Source: Oscillospiraceae bacterium (GTDB lineage: Bacteria; Bacillota; Clostridia; Oscillospirales; Ruminococcaceae). From it: DNA of 10,509 nucleotides. The translations under genes and the position numbers were made by a program. The stretch lies in contig JAAVIG010000189.1 of NCBI GenBank assembly GCA_014796735.1, forward strand, positions 1-10,509, written 5' to 3'. Below are positions 1-6,342 of this stretch, piece by piece (position 1 is the stretch's first letter; the number at the start of each line of letters is the position of its first letter). The notes under the pieces are model-generated. The model had not been told where the DNA came from. It saw only the letters and a program-made list of their open reading frames with translations, and did no database searches.

Positions 1-874
1 GAGTGATCCCGTTCCACGTGAAAACAGTGGCGTGACGGGCGTTTCTGCTTGGCATTACGCAGTCAAACATATCTATCCCCCTTGCCACCGCCTCGATTAT
101 GTTTGAGGGAGTACCGACTCCCATTAAATACCGCGGCTTATTCACGGGCATATGCTCGGTAAGTATATCCAGAATATGATACATGACCTCAGTAGGCTCG
201 CCCACCGCAAGCCCGCCAACCGCGTAGCCGTTCAGATCAAGCTCCGCTATATCCTTCATATGCTGTATACGCAGATCGTCGTACGTCCCGCCCTGATTTA
301 TCCCGAACAGCATCTGTTCTCTGTTTATGGTCGTTTCCAAAGAGTTTAAGCGTGCCATTTCCGCTTTGCACCGCTGTAACCAGCGTGTGGTGCGGTTGAT
401 AGAGTTTACCACGTATTCGTAAGGCGCGGGATTTTCTATACATTCATCGAACGCCATCGCAATGGTGGAAGCAAGATGCGACTGTATCTGCATGCTTTCC
501 TCGGGCCCCATGAATATCTTCCGCCCGTCAATGTGGCTGTTGAAGTACACGCCCTCCTCTTTGATTTTACGCAGCTTGGACAGTGAAAATACCTGAAATC
601 CGCCGCTGTCGGTCAATATAGGTCTGTGCCAGTTCATAAACCTGTGCAGTCCGCCCATTTTGTAAATGACCTCGTCGGTAGGTCTGAGGTGAAGATGATA
701 GGTATTGCACAGCTCCACCTGACATTTTAAATCCGCCAATTCGGGGGAGGAAATGCCGCCCTTTATCGCAGCGGCAGTGCCCACATTCATAAAAAACGGG
801 GTCTGTATCACACCGTGAGGAGTGGAAAACTCACCGCGTCGAGCCAAATTTTCGGTTTTTATAAGCTTAAACAT
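1..874 (-). CDS. tgt: Queuine/preQ1 tRNA-guanine transglycosylase, 5' part (C-terminus off the window)
   Basis: Tgt exchanges guanine 34 of tRNAs with GUN anticodons (Asp, Asn, His, Tyr) for the queuosine precursor preQ1. The ORF opens at an ATG (874-872) preceded by AAAGGA about 6 nt upstream and stays open for 291 codons to the window edge, so it is truncated by the window, not broken. Visible family motifs: NTYHLHLRP (about residues 57-65), TDSGGFQVFSL (88-98, with D89 the proposed proton acceptor), DECI (143-146), NQGG (193-196), GGLAVGEP (220-227) and MFDCVMPSRNARH (269-281, with D271 the expected catalytic nucleophile). The zinc site (three Cys and one His) should lie beyond the edge. 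It is the last gene of the minus-strand series. QueA, the next pathway enzyme, is encoded about 4 kb upstream rather than beside it. I see no convincing promoter in the 69-nt gap before it. Confidence 0.96.
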   Translation of the reverse strand, partial: MFKLIKTENLARRGEFSTPHGVIQTPFFMNVGTAAAIKGGISSPELADLKCQVELCNTYHLHLRPTDEVIYKMGGLHRFMNWHRPILTDSGGFQVFSLSKLRKIKEEGVYFNSHIDGRKIFMGPEESMQIQSHLASTIAMAFDECIENPAPYEYVVNSINRTTRWLQRCKAEMARLNSLETTINREQMLFGINQGGTYDDLRIQHMKDIAELDLNGYAVGGLAVGEPTEVMYHILDILTEHMPVNKPRYLMGVGTPSNIIEAVARGIDMFDCVMPSRNARHATVFTWNGIT

Positions 875-943
875 TGCGATTCCTTTCTTTTGGGTGTATT
901 TTGGGGCGGTATTATCTGCGCGTTTTTTGTCTTATAGACGCAG

Positions 944-2035
944 CTAATCAAAACAGCTTTTCGGCACAAAGCCCACCTGTCCGTTTTCAGCAATACCGAA
1001 AAAATATTCCTCGGTCTCGTCGGCTATCGCAAAGCTTTCTCCCGCGCTGACCGACAAAAAGGCGTCCAGATACGTCCAACCGTGAAGCTTTTCGTCCCAA
1101 TATCCGCAGCGGTTTTCGTGAATAAGCCCCGTTTCGCCCGTCTGATTTATTTTAACCTCCAAGAAATCCTTTTGTTTGCCCATAACCGTAAGCTCGTGGC
1201 TTTCCCAGTTTACATATATCGGCTTACGGCTGTCGGTCACGGAACGCTTCACCGTTTTTCGCGGGTGCAATGGCTCAAATACCGTTTCATAACCGTATAC
1301 ATCCTTGCTGCGGTTTATTATAAAGGCGTTTAGCTGACCTGCTCCCTTTGTGGCTGCTCCGCCGTCAATACAGATTATTTTTTTGTCTTTATCGATTATG
1401 GGTAAATTGGTATTGTTTGCCGCTTCAAAATTATACGTGGGATAATGTCCGCAAACTACGATTTTATCGGCTTGGTGTTCTTTGTTAAAATACCACGGCT
1501 CGGTAAGTGCAAAACGTTCCGAGGTGTTCTGCCAGTCGGGGCGGTTTTCTATGCCCGCGTGAATAAATATGTGCTCCTCGGTCTCTATCGCCAAAGGCAG
1601 GGAAGACATAAAGCTCAATTCCGCTTCAAAGGCTTTGTTTACCTTTTCTCTGCTTTCCTCAAAACGCTTTTCAAAATCCTCTTTGGCAAGCCCCAATTCT
1701 TGTGCCATTTCAATATAGCAGTTAAAGGGACGATTATCCAATCGGCTCAAAAACTTTTCCCTGCTGTCCGAAAACGCCATTCTTACGCACATTGTATCGT
1801 TGTTGCCTTTTATACAGATCACATTCGGACTTTGGCACAGCTCCATAACTTTTCGTATAACGGCAATGTTTTCTTTGCCCTTTTCCACGAGATCACCCAA
1901 AATAAAAAGATAATCCGAGCCATTATCGTACCCGCACTTTTTCAGCAAAGCGTCAAAAGCGGAGTAACAGCCGTGTATATCGCTGATACAGATAATTCGG
2001 GCTTTTCGTGGAACGGATAATGTTATAATGTCCAT
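944..2035 (-). CDS. Calcineurin-like metallophosphoesterase with C-terminal SH3-like region
   Basis: A 363-residue phosphoesterase of the PPP/ApaH-like type. Metal-ligand motifs appear in the usual order: DIHG (19-22), GDLVEKG (47-53), GNND (77-80), HAG (159-161) and GH (196-197). The N-terminal ~245 residues make up the catalytic domain. The last ~90 residues (about 272-363) are outside it; the end, with GESFAIADE and then GQVGFVPKS, resembles a bacterial SH3 fold. The substrate is unknown: a dinucleoside polyphosphate, nucleotide or phosphoprotein are all possible. No signal peptide, so probably cytosolic. I chose the ATG at 2035 because GGAG lies 8 nt upstream of it. A longer in-frame start at 2101 overlaps the upstream stop as ATGA, but it would translate through a likely terminator hairpin (2058-2085) and gives an unfamiliar 22-residue extension. 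Confidence 0.85.
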   Translation of the reverse strand: MDIITLSVPRKARIICISDIHGCYSAFDALLKKCGYDNGSDYLFILGDLVEKGKENIAVIRKVMELCQSPNVICIKGNNDTMCVRMAFSDSREKFLSRLDNRPFNCYIEMAQELGLAKEDFEKRFEESREKVNKAFEAELSFMSSLPLAIETEEHIFIHAGIENRPDWQNTSERFALTEPWYFNKEHQADKIVVCGHYPTYNFEAANNTNLPIIDKDKKIICIDGGAATKGAGQLNAFIINRSKDVYGYETVFEPLHPRKTVKRSVTDSRKPIYVNWESHELTVMGKQKDFLEVKINQTGETGLIHENRCGYWDEKLHGWTYLDAFLSVSAGESFAIADETEEYFFGIAENGQVGFVPKSCFD

Positions 2036-2057
2036 ATTTTTATCTCCATATGATAAT

Positions 2058-2085
2058 AAAAGCCCCCAAAGCAATGGAGACTTTT
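2058..2085 (-). terminator. Candidate intrinsic terminator/attenuator before the phosphoesterase
   Basis: In minus-strand RNA the arms AAAAGUCUCC and GGGGGCUUUU pair over 10 bp around an 8-nt loop, helped by two G-U pairs, and UUUU of the stem runs on into AUUAU. On the plus strand the same positions give two A-C mismatches, so the structure is directional. It sits 13 nt after the antitoxin-like gene's stop and just upstream of the phosphoesterase ribosome binding site. The U-tract is short and interrupted, so termination may be partial. Confidence 0.5.
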
Positions 2086-2097
2086 TGTTGTCGTTTC

Positions 2098-2319
2098 TCA
2101 TTGAGCATATTTTTCAAGATTGTTCCAATCGATTTCTTTTTCGTTTATAAATCCGCTTTCTTCCGCTTCTTTTATTTGCAGAGCCTCCTCGGGAGTAACC
2201 TTTGTAAAATCGGGATCCCATGCCAAAACCAATTTTTTTATAAGCTCCTGCGCTAAATGCTGATCGCTCTCGGGGAGCATATCAACCATTTTTGCAATGT
2301 TCATGGCAACAATAGACAT
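2098..2319 (-). CDS. Small antitoxin-like protein (73 aa), no recognised toxin partner
   Basis: A short acidic protein of 73 residues. It has an N-terminal hydrophobic/helical stretch (IAKMVDMLPESDQHLAQELI, residues 8-27), a central LVLAWDPDFTKVTPEEA (30-46) and a charged tail ending in WNNLEKYAQ. This layout resembles small single-copy proteins of Firmicutes that are often filed as antitoxin-like; that is memory of the style, not a confirmed family. The ATG at 2319 has GGAGGG 7 nt upstream. It follows the Nudix gene by 40 nt in the same direction, so the two are probably co-transcribed. No RelE, MazF or HicA-type toxin lies next to it: the downstream gene is the phosphoesterase and the upstream one the Nudix hydrolase. 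It could be an orphan antitoxin or an unrelated small regulator. Confidence 0.75.
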   Translation of the reverse strand: MSIVAMNIAKMVDMLPESDQHLAQELIKKLVLAWDPDFTKVTPEEALQIKEAEESGFINEKEIDWNNLEKYAQ

Positions 2320-2359
2320 AACTTACCCTCCTAATTATACCCCTATTTCCTACACCCTG

Positions 2360-2851
2360 TCAAGTATTCTTTTTAAAATTATCCTCAACCGTTACAATAT
2401 GCTTTACCTCGTTGGGCAAATTCAAAACCTCTTCGGCAAACCACAGCGGATAAATAAGTTTATCTTTGCACCAATCCCTATCCGCAAGGTCAATCCAACA
2501 TATTTCCTCGTTTTCACCGTCACACCTTATGGCGGAATAATCTATACTTTCAAAATCAAAGGGCTTGATAAGGTAGAAAAAAGCAAGCTCATGAAAAGGA
2601 GTGCCGTCAACACCGAAAAAATTTTCGTTTACGACTGCCAATCGGTCAAGCTCCGCTTTTATTCCCGTTTCCTCAAATATTTCCCTGAGCATTGCCTGCT
2701 CGGAGGATTCGCCAAAATGAGCCCTGCCGCCGATGGTGTAATATTGTTCATGCCGCTTGTCGTGTGCCATTAAAACCTTTGTGCCGTTCAGGATAATTGC
2801 GCCTACGCGGTAGGTGAATACACCTTCCTCGGTTTTGAATGTGGTGTCCAT
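2360..2851 (-). CDS. Nudix hydrolase
   Basis: A 163-residue cytosolic Nudix-fold pyrophosphohydrolase, which would hydrolyse a nucleoside diphosphate linked to some moiety X using Mg2+. The full Nudix box fits at residues 42-64: G, five residues, E48, seven residues, R56 E57 I, F, E60 E61, T, G63 I64. N-terminal strands (VGAIILNGTKVLMA, 16-29) lead into YYTIGG, as is usual for the fold. The substrate cannot be read from sequence; small stand-alone members include house-cleaning enzymes and nucleotide-sugar hydrolases. The start at 2851 has AAAGGA about 9 nt upstream. A TTGACA-17-TATAAA promoter overlaps the end of the preceding lipoprotein gene, so this gene probably starts its own transcript and carries the antitoxin-like gene with it. 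The leader just before the ribosome binding site can form a 6-bp hairpin (CUGUAC/GUGCAG) around a U-rich loop. Confidence 0.93.
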   Translation of the reverse strand: MDTTFKTEEGVFTYRVGAIILNGTKVLMAHDKRHEQYYTIGGRAHFGESSEQAMLREIFEETGIKAELDRLAVVNENFFGVDGTPFHELAFFYLIKPFDFESIDYSAIRCDGENEEICWIDLADRDWCKDKLIYPLWFAEEVLNLPNEVKHIVTVEDNFKKNT

Positions 2852-2901
2852 TTTTGTTGTCCTTTCTGCACAGAAAAAAAGTACAGTAACACATAATCGT
2901 T

Positions 2902-2930
2902 TTTATATTGTTTCATTCCTATTTTGTCAA
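2902..2930 (-). promoter_or_regulatory. Sigma-A-type promoter for the Nudix gene
   Basis: On the minus strand TTGACA (2930-2925) is followed by a 17-nt spacer and TATAAA (2907-2902). The -35 box lies inside the last codons of the lipoprotein gene. Transcription would start near 2895, giving a leader of about 44 nt before the Nudix ATG. Confidence 0.65.
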
Positions 2931-4250
2931 TACTCTATCTATCGCTACATTAAAAATATACTCACCATTTTCATCTTCAAAAGGAAAATTATCGTCCCAC
3001 GACAGAACGGGAATATAATATATATGCTCCTTATCCACGGTTGAGACAAAGCCAATCCCGTCATACTCAAAGGTTTCTCCTCCGTAAACAAAAAAGTATT
3101 TCCCGCCCAAAATCCCCAAATCTCCGTTTTCGTACCGCTCCCTTATATCGGGCACCTTTTCGAGAATAGATTTATCCGAGCAAATTGTCTCCGCCATATT
3201 TTCGGTGACAGGCACCGCCTTTATTCCGCAGTAGCGGGAAAGCTCCTCACTGTAAAAGATAAAGCAGCACCACCAATAGCTTGTGTGCCACTCAAACACC
3301 CTTCCGTTTTTCTCTATAGTCTCAACAGCTCCATAAGTATAAAGCTCTTCCTTGGGCTGCCCATTCTCAAAGGAAAAAATGGCTGTTCTCATAGTGCCTT
3401 CGCTGTGGGCACCGTTTGAAATCAGGTGTATCTTTCCCGTTTTTTCGTATTGTACGAAGGAGACCGAGATTCCTGCCTGATAACCTGCCGAATCCAATAT
3501 AAACGCCTTACCGTCACAGTTTACATATACGGGAACCACAAAGTTAGCGGGGTCACCGGAGGATACAAAACAGCTGTCGGGCAAAGCAACGGCAAGGAAA
3601 AAAACATTTTCCTCATTCTTCCCGTCAAACCTTGCCTTTGTACTATCAACTATCTCCGCCTTTAAGTCTATCTCGGGAGCGGCAGTCTTGTCAATAAAGT
3701 CGTCAAACCCGCCGTAATAAGTTTTCCACGATTCTTCGAGGAATACAAGCTCACCGTTTTCGTATCCGCAAAGCTTCTTTGCCGCCTCCAATGCCTCTTT
3801 ATAATAATCGGAGTCTTTGTAAGCCTGTATTGCCGCCTTTTCCGCGTCCTTGTCATCACTGTAAAACTGCTCATCATCAAAAACTCGATATTCCATTGGG
3901 GTTATATCGTCAAAAAACTCGTCTGGGTTTTCGATGAAGAAAACAGGTGCATTGCTTTTGGGTGCTGTCGTTTCCGAGGCTGATACCGATGTTTCGGGAA
4001 CGTTTTCTGACGTTTCCGCCGCTTTGGTTATGGGATCAGCAGACTCAGTCGGAGTATTGGAGTAGATTGTTTTTTCGAGCGTCGATTGAGTTTCGGAAAC
4101 GTTCACTGCCATATCCGAGAAAAACGCGGATTCTTCGGAAGAAATTTCCGACATTTCAAGTTTGGATATGCTTTCGGAATTTTCAACGTCTGCGCAGGCG
4201 GTAAGTAAAAATGACATGGTTAAAAGCAAAGGAGTAATTTTCTTTTTCAT
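2919..4250 (-). CDS. Putative secreted lipoprotein of unknown function (443 aa)
   Basis: I do not recognise this protein. Residues 1-19 form a lipoprotein signal: a KKK start, a hydrophobic core (ITPLLLTMSFLL) and lipobox LTAC with C19 as the lipidated residue. Next comes a linker of about 85 residues rich in Ser, Thr, Glu and Ala, typical of surface tethers. The remaining ~335 residues are an acidic, aromatic-rich soluble domain with a WWCC motif and no further membrane segment, consistent with an extracytoplasmic domain. I chose the ATG at 4250 because the ORF extends 65 codons further upstream only as unrelated sequence overlapping the toxin gene, and because the signal peptide begins exactly here. 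The nearest ribosome-binding-like sequence, AGAGG, is 13 nt away, longer than ideal. It lies between the toxin-antitoxin module and the Nudix gene on the same strand. Confidence 0.8.
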   Translation of the reverse strand: MKKKITPLLLTMSFLLTACADVENSESISKLEMSEISSEESAFFSDMAVNVSETQSTLEKTIYSNTPTESADPITKAAETSENVPETSVSASETTAPKSNAPVFFIENPDEFFDDITPMEYRVFDDEQFYSDDKDAEKAAIQAYKDSDYYKEALEAAKKLCGYENGELVFLEESWKTYYGGFDDFIDKTAAPEIDLKAEIVDSTKARFDGKNEENVFFLAVALPDSCFVSSGDPANFVVPVYVNCDGKAFILDSAGYQAGISVSFVQYEKTGKIHLISNGAHSEGTMRTAIFSFENGQPKEELYTYGAVETIEKNGRVFEWHTSYWWCCFIFYSEELSRYCGIKAVPVTENMAETICSDKSILEKVPDIRERYENGDLGILGGKYFFVYGGETFEYDGIGFVSTVDKEHIYYIPVLSWDDNFPFEDENGEYIFNVAIDRVLTK

Positions 4251-4345
4251 ACGGGGTGTTATTCCTCTCTGAATTTTCTGTTTCCGATTCTTATAAAATG
4301 GCTGTACAGCACCCGGAGCTAAAAAAAGTAACTCATACCTTATCT

Positions 4346-4624
4346 TCAAAACAAATCGCTGTGAGTACCTGTCCTTATCAACCTTAAAATCAAAAGCTCC
4401 TTTTCGATCTTGTACACCAAAAGCCAATCGGGTTGAATATGACACTCCCTCATTCCTTTATATTCCTTAGAATCTGTAAGAGCATGATCCCTGTATTTTT
4501 CAGGCAGCGGCTGTTCATTGACAAGCAAGGTTACAACCTCAACCAGCTCATTAGGATCACACCCTCTTTTTATCGCTAACTTGTAATCTTTTTTAAACTG
4601 ACCTCTAAATTCAATTTTAAGCAT
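4346..4624 (-). CDS. yafQ: YafQ/RelE-family mRNA interferase toxin
   Basis: A 92-residue type II toxin expected to cleave mRNA on the ribosome. The pattern matches the YafQ branch: FRGQFKKDYKLAIKRG near the start (6-21), PLPEKYRDHAL (39-49), GMRECHIQPDWLLVYKI (57-73) and the C-terminal RTGTHSDLF (84-92), whose His is the expected catalytic residue. The start at 4624 overlaps the antitoxin's end by 8 nt (ATGCTTAA), and its GGAGG lies inside the antitoxin gene, so the two are translationally coupled with antitoxin first. Length and all key motifs are intact, so the toxin is probably functional. The symbol is given by family; other database names such as relE are possible. Confidence 0.93.
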   Translation of the reverse strand: MLKIEFRGQFKKDYKLAIKRGCDPNELVEVVTLLVNEQPLPEKYRDHALTDSKEYKGMRECHIQPDWLLVYKIEKELLILRLIRTGTHSDLF

Positions 4625-4883
4625 TTAAAGCCTCCATAAAGGCTTCCACGGTATCAAAAGGTCCGTACATATCCTCACCCTTTTCCGCCGCCGCCATTTC
4701 TTTTTTTGTCAGGGAATTGGGAACTTCCGCCTTTATTTCAAAGGGTATTCTTCTTTCCATTACCACCTGCCTTAAAAAAACACCGACCGCGGTGGACAAA
4801 TCCATTCCCATTGCCGTTAAAAGCTCCTGCGCTCTTGCTTTAACATCGGCATCTATCGTTATATTTGTGGATACTTTTGCCAT
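4617..4883 (-). CDS. dinJ: RelB/DinJ-family antitoxin
   Basis: An 88-residue antitoxin. The N-terminal part (STNITIDADVKARAQELL, about 5-22) is a ribbon-helix-helix DNA-binding motif of the RelB/DinJ kind, with MGMDLSTAVGVFLRQVV (25-41) forming the second helix region. The C-terminal acidic half should wrap and neutralise the YafQ-type toxin encoded next. The ATG at 4883 has AAGGGAG 7 nt upstream. Expression is probably self-repressed: a consensus promoter and a perfect palindrome lie immediately upstream. The pair forms a complete module with its own promoter, placed directly after the queA stop. Confidence 0.93.
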   Translation of the reverse strand: MAKVSTNITIDADVKARAQELLTAMGMDLSTAVGVFLRQVVMERRIPFEIKAEVPNSLTKKEMAAAEKGEDMYGPFDTVEAFMEALNA

Positions 4884-4909
4884 GGTATTGCTCCCTTCTT
4901 ATTAACTTA

Positions 4910-4938
4910 ATTATAATATATTATGTTGAGTTTGTCAA
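4910..4938 (-). promoter_or_regulatory. Consensus promoter of the toxin-antitoxin operon
   Basis: On the minus strand TTGACA (4938-4933), a 17-nt spacer and TATAAT (4915-4910) match the sigma-A consensus at all twelve positions. Transcription would begin near 4903, leaving about 20 nt of leader before the antitoxin ATG. Such a strong promoter normally requires repression. Confidence 0.88.
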
Positions 4939-4940
4939 TG

Positions 4941-4956
4941 TGTTATGCGCATAACA
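4941..4956. promoter_or_regulatory. Perfect 16-bp palindrome, likely toxin-antitoxin operator
   Basis: TGTTATGCGCATAACA reads the same on both strands. It ends 2 nt upstream of the -35 box of the toxin-antitoxin promoter and begins 11 nt after the queA stop codon. Position and symmetry suit binding by a ribbon-helix-helix antitoxin dimer. It is not a likely queA terminator because no T-run follows on the minus strand. Confidence 0.65.
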
Positions 4957-4966
4957 TGAACACGAA

Positions 4967-6247
4967 TCACAAAATGGCCATACTATCCCCAAAGCTAAAA
5001 AACCTATACCTCTCCCTTATCGCCTCCTCATACGCCGAGAGCGTCCTCTCCCTCCCCAAAAACGCGCTGACCAGCATTATCAGCGTACTTTCGGGCAAAT
5101 GAAAATTTGTAATAAGCCCGTCTATAACCTTAAACCGATACCCCGGATAAATAAATATCCCCGTGTCCGCGCTTCCCACCTTAAGCCCCCCTGTCTGCGC
5201 CGCCGATTCCAACGTACGGCAGCTTGTGGTGCCTACCGAAATAACTCTCCCGCCGTTCCTTTTACATTCGTTTATTTTATCAACGGTTTCCTGCGGTATG
5301 GAATAATGCTCAACATGCATCTTATGGTCAAGTATATTCTCCTCCTTAACGGGGCGAAACGTACCGAGACCCACATGCAGCGTAACGTAAGCGGTATCTA
5401 CCCCTTTTTCCCTTAAGCCCTCAAAAACCCTTTCGGTAAAGTGCAGCCCCGCGGTGGGCGCGGCCGCCGAGCCCTCCTCACGGCAGTAAACGGTGTTGTA
5501 CCTGTCCTTATCCTTTAATTTTTCCTTAATATAAGGCGGCAAGGGCATCTGCCCTATCCTGTCCAGAACGTCAAAGAAAACGCCCTTGCAGTTGAATTTA
5601 ACTATTCTGTTTCCGCCCTCGACAACGTCCAATATCTCCGCGGACAATTCCTCCGAAAACTCAACCGTCGTGCCTATTTTAAGCCGCCGCCCCGGACGCA
5701 CCATTACCTCCCATTTATCAAGCTCAATATGCTTTAAGAGAAGAAATTCCACTTTTACACCCGTGCTTTTTTTAACGCCGTATATTCTGGCGGGAAAAAC
5801 CTTTGAATCATTAAGCACAAGCAAGTCGCCTTTTTTCAGATAATTGCATATATTGTAAAAGCGGTCGTGAATTATCTCGCCGCTTTGACGGTCTATTTTC
5901 ATCATTCGTGAGCTGTCGCGGGGTTCAATGGGGGTTTGTGCGATAAGCTCCTCGGGAAGCTCATAGTAAAAGTCGGAGCGTTTCATATTCTTTATTTCTT
6001 GAACAGCTTCCGTTCCCTGAAATTCCACACATTCAAGCGACTTAAGCGCCGAAACTATCGGTGCGGCCCAAGCTCCGGCGGAGGATGCGTTTTTAACGGT
6101 TATGCGAACGTCCGCGCAGTCCAACAGATCGTGCAGCGCGTCGGCATTTCTTCCGAACCAATGGGGAAAATCCATTTCAGCGGAAATGAAATCATAAAAT
6201 TTTTCACTTGTATTTAAAACGTCAAAATCAACAGTGATTTCTTTCAT
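4967..6247 (-). CDS. queA: Barstar-like domain fused to QueA (tRNA preQ1 ribosyltransferase-isomerase)
   Basis: A 426-residue protein in two parts. Residues 88-426 (339 aa, the usual full QueA length) use S-adenosylmethionine to convert preQ1-34 in tRNA to epoxyqueuosine. The motifs run from SDFYYELPEELIAQTP (90-105) through LVLNDSKVFPARIYG, VMVRPGRRLKIGT, the conserved AAPTAGLHFTE, VTLHVGLGTFRPV and VGTTSCRTLE to LITNFHLPESTLIMLVSAFL. Residues 1-87 are extra: FPHWFGRNADALHDLLD (27-43) matches the central segment of barstar, the intracellular inhibitor of barnase. D36 and D40 align with barstar D35 and D39, which contact the barnase active site. The start at 6247 has AAAGGAGG just upstream; no comparable site precedes M88 (5986), so the fusion is probably translated as one chain. 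The barnase gene lies directly upstream. A sequencing or assembly error joining two genes cannot be excluded. Confidence 0.93.
   Translation of the reverse strand: MKEITVDFDVLNTSEKFYDFISAEMDFPHWFGRNADALHDLLDCADVRITVKNASSAGAWAAPIVSALKSLECVEFQGTEAVQEIKNMKRSDFYYELPEELIAQTPIEPRDSSRMMKIDRQSGEIIHDRFYNICNYLKKGDLLVLNDSKVFPARIYGVKKSTGVKVEFLLLKHIELDKWEVMVRPGRRLKIGTTVEFSEELSAEILDVVEGGNRIVKFNCKGVFFDVLDRIGQMPLPPYIKEKLKDKDRYNTVYCREEGSAAAPTAGLHFTERVFEGLREKGVDTAYVTLHVGLGTFRPVKEENILDHKMHVEHYSIPQETVDKINECKRNGGRVISVGTTSCRTLESAAQTGGLKVGSADTGIFIYPGYRFKVIDGLITNFHLPESTLIMLVSAFLGRERTLSAYEEAIRERYRFFSFGDSMAIL
5987..6247 (-). other. Barstar-like immunity domain (N-terminal 87 residues of the QueA fusion)
   Basis: The segment is about the length of a whole barstar (89 aa). 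It holds the helix-loop-helix that blocks the barnase active site: P28, W30 (for barstar Y29), G32, N34, D36, A37, L38 and D40 all align. Barstar W38 is replaced by H39. The third helix (about 62-72) aligns by its hydrophobic pattern, and the residue matching barstar E76 appears to be a serine, not an acid. Its barnase partner has lost the Arg (R59) that pairs with E76. By-eye alignment; confident for the central motif, less so near the end. Confidence 0.82.
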
Positions 6248-6333
6248 ATAATCCTCCTTTCCTCTTCAGGAATGTTGCTGCAAAGCAGCAACATGACGGG
6301 CTTGAATGAGCCCATCTTTTCAAGTTCTTTCAA
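6244..6333 (-). CDS. Possible small ORF (29 codons) coupled to barstar-queA
   Basis: Between the barnase stop and the fusion start there is an open frame from TTG (6333) with AGAGG 6 nt before it. It ends in a TGA that overlaps the fusion's ATG as ATGA. It would encode 29 residues with a short hydrophobic centre (VMLLLCS) and a charged end (PEEERR). An internal ATG at codon 7 is an alternative start. The frame is short enough to be open by chance, and the region also forms hairpins, so this could equally be untranslated leader. I know no homologue. Confidence 0.25.
   Translation of the reverse strand: MKELEKMGSFKPVMLLLCSNIPEEERRII
6259..6294 (-). promoter_or_regulatory. Tandem hairpins in the barnase to barstar-queA gap
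   Basis: Two adjacent inverted repeats lie just before the barstar-queA ribosome binding site. ATGTTGCTGC and GCAGCAACAT (6272-6281 and 6285-6294) form a perfect 10-bp stem with a 3-nt loop. TTCCT and AGGAA (6259-6263 and 6268-6272) form a shorter stem, partly overlapping AGGAAAGGAGG. A third possible stem, GGGCT/AGCCC, is at 6298-6313. None is followed by a T-run, so a terminator is unlikely; mRNA processing, stability or translational control of the fusion is possible. Confidence 0.55.
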
Positions 6334-6342
6334 GCTTTACCT

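Noticed and set aside
907..943. CTGCG...CGCAG inverted repeat before tgt
   Set aside because: The spacer is long and no T-run follows on the minus strand, so neither a terminator nor an operator is supported.
1445..2020. Plus-strand open frame of 191 codons
   Set aside because: It lies antisense within the phosphoesterase gene, whose metal-binding motifs are complete; the plus frame has no ribosome binding site or recognisable motif.
4321..4341. Possible terminator after the toxin gene (minus strand, 6-bp stem then T-run)
   Set aside because: The stem has one G-C and one G-U pair and would be too weak to trust, though the T-run is real.
4251..4445. 65-codon N-terminal extension of the large lipoprotein
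   Set aside because: It overlaps the end of the toxin gene in another frame and precedes a complete lipoprotein signal at 4250.
6259..6313. preQ1 riboswitch before queA
   Set aside because: The hairpins in the gap do not show the compact preQ1-I core or the larger preQ1-II layout, and the gene start here belongs to the barstar part.
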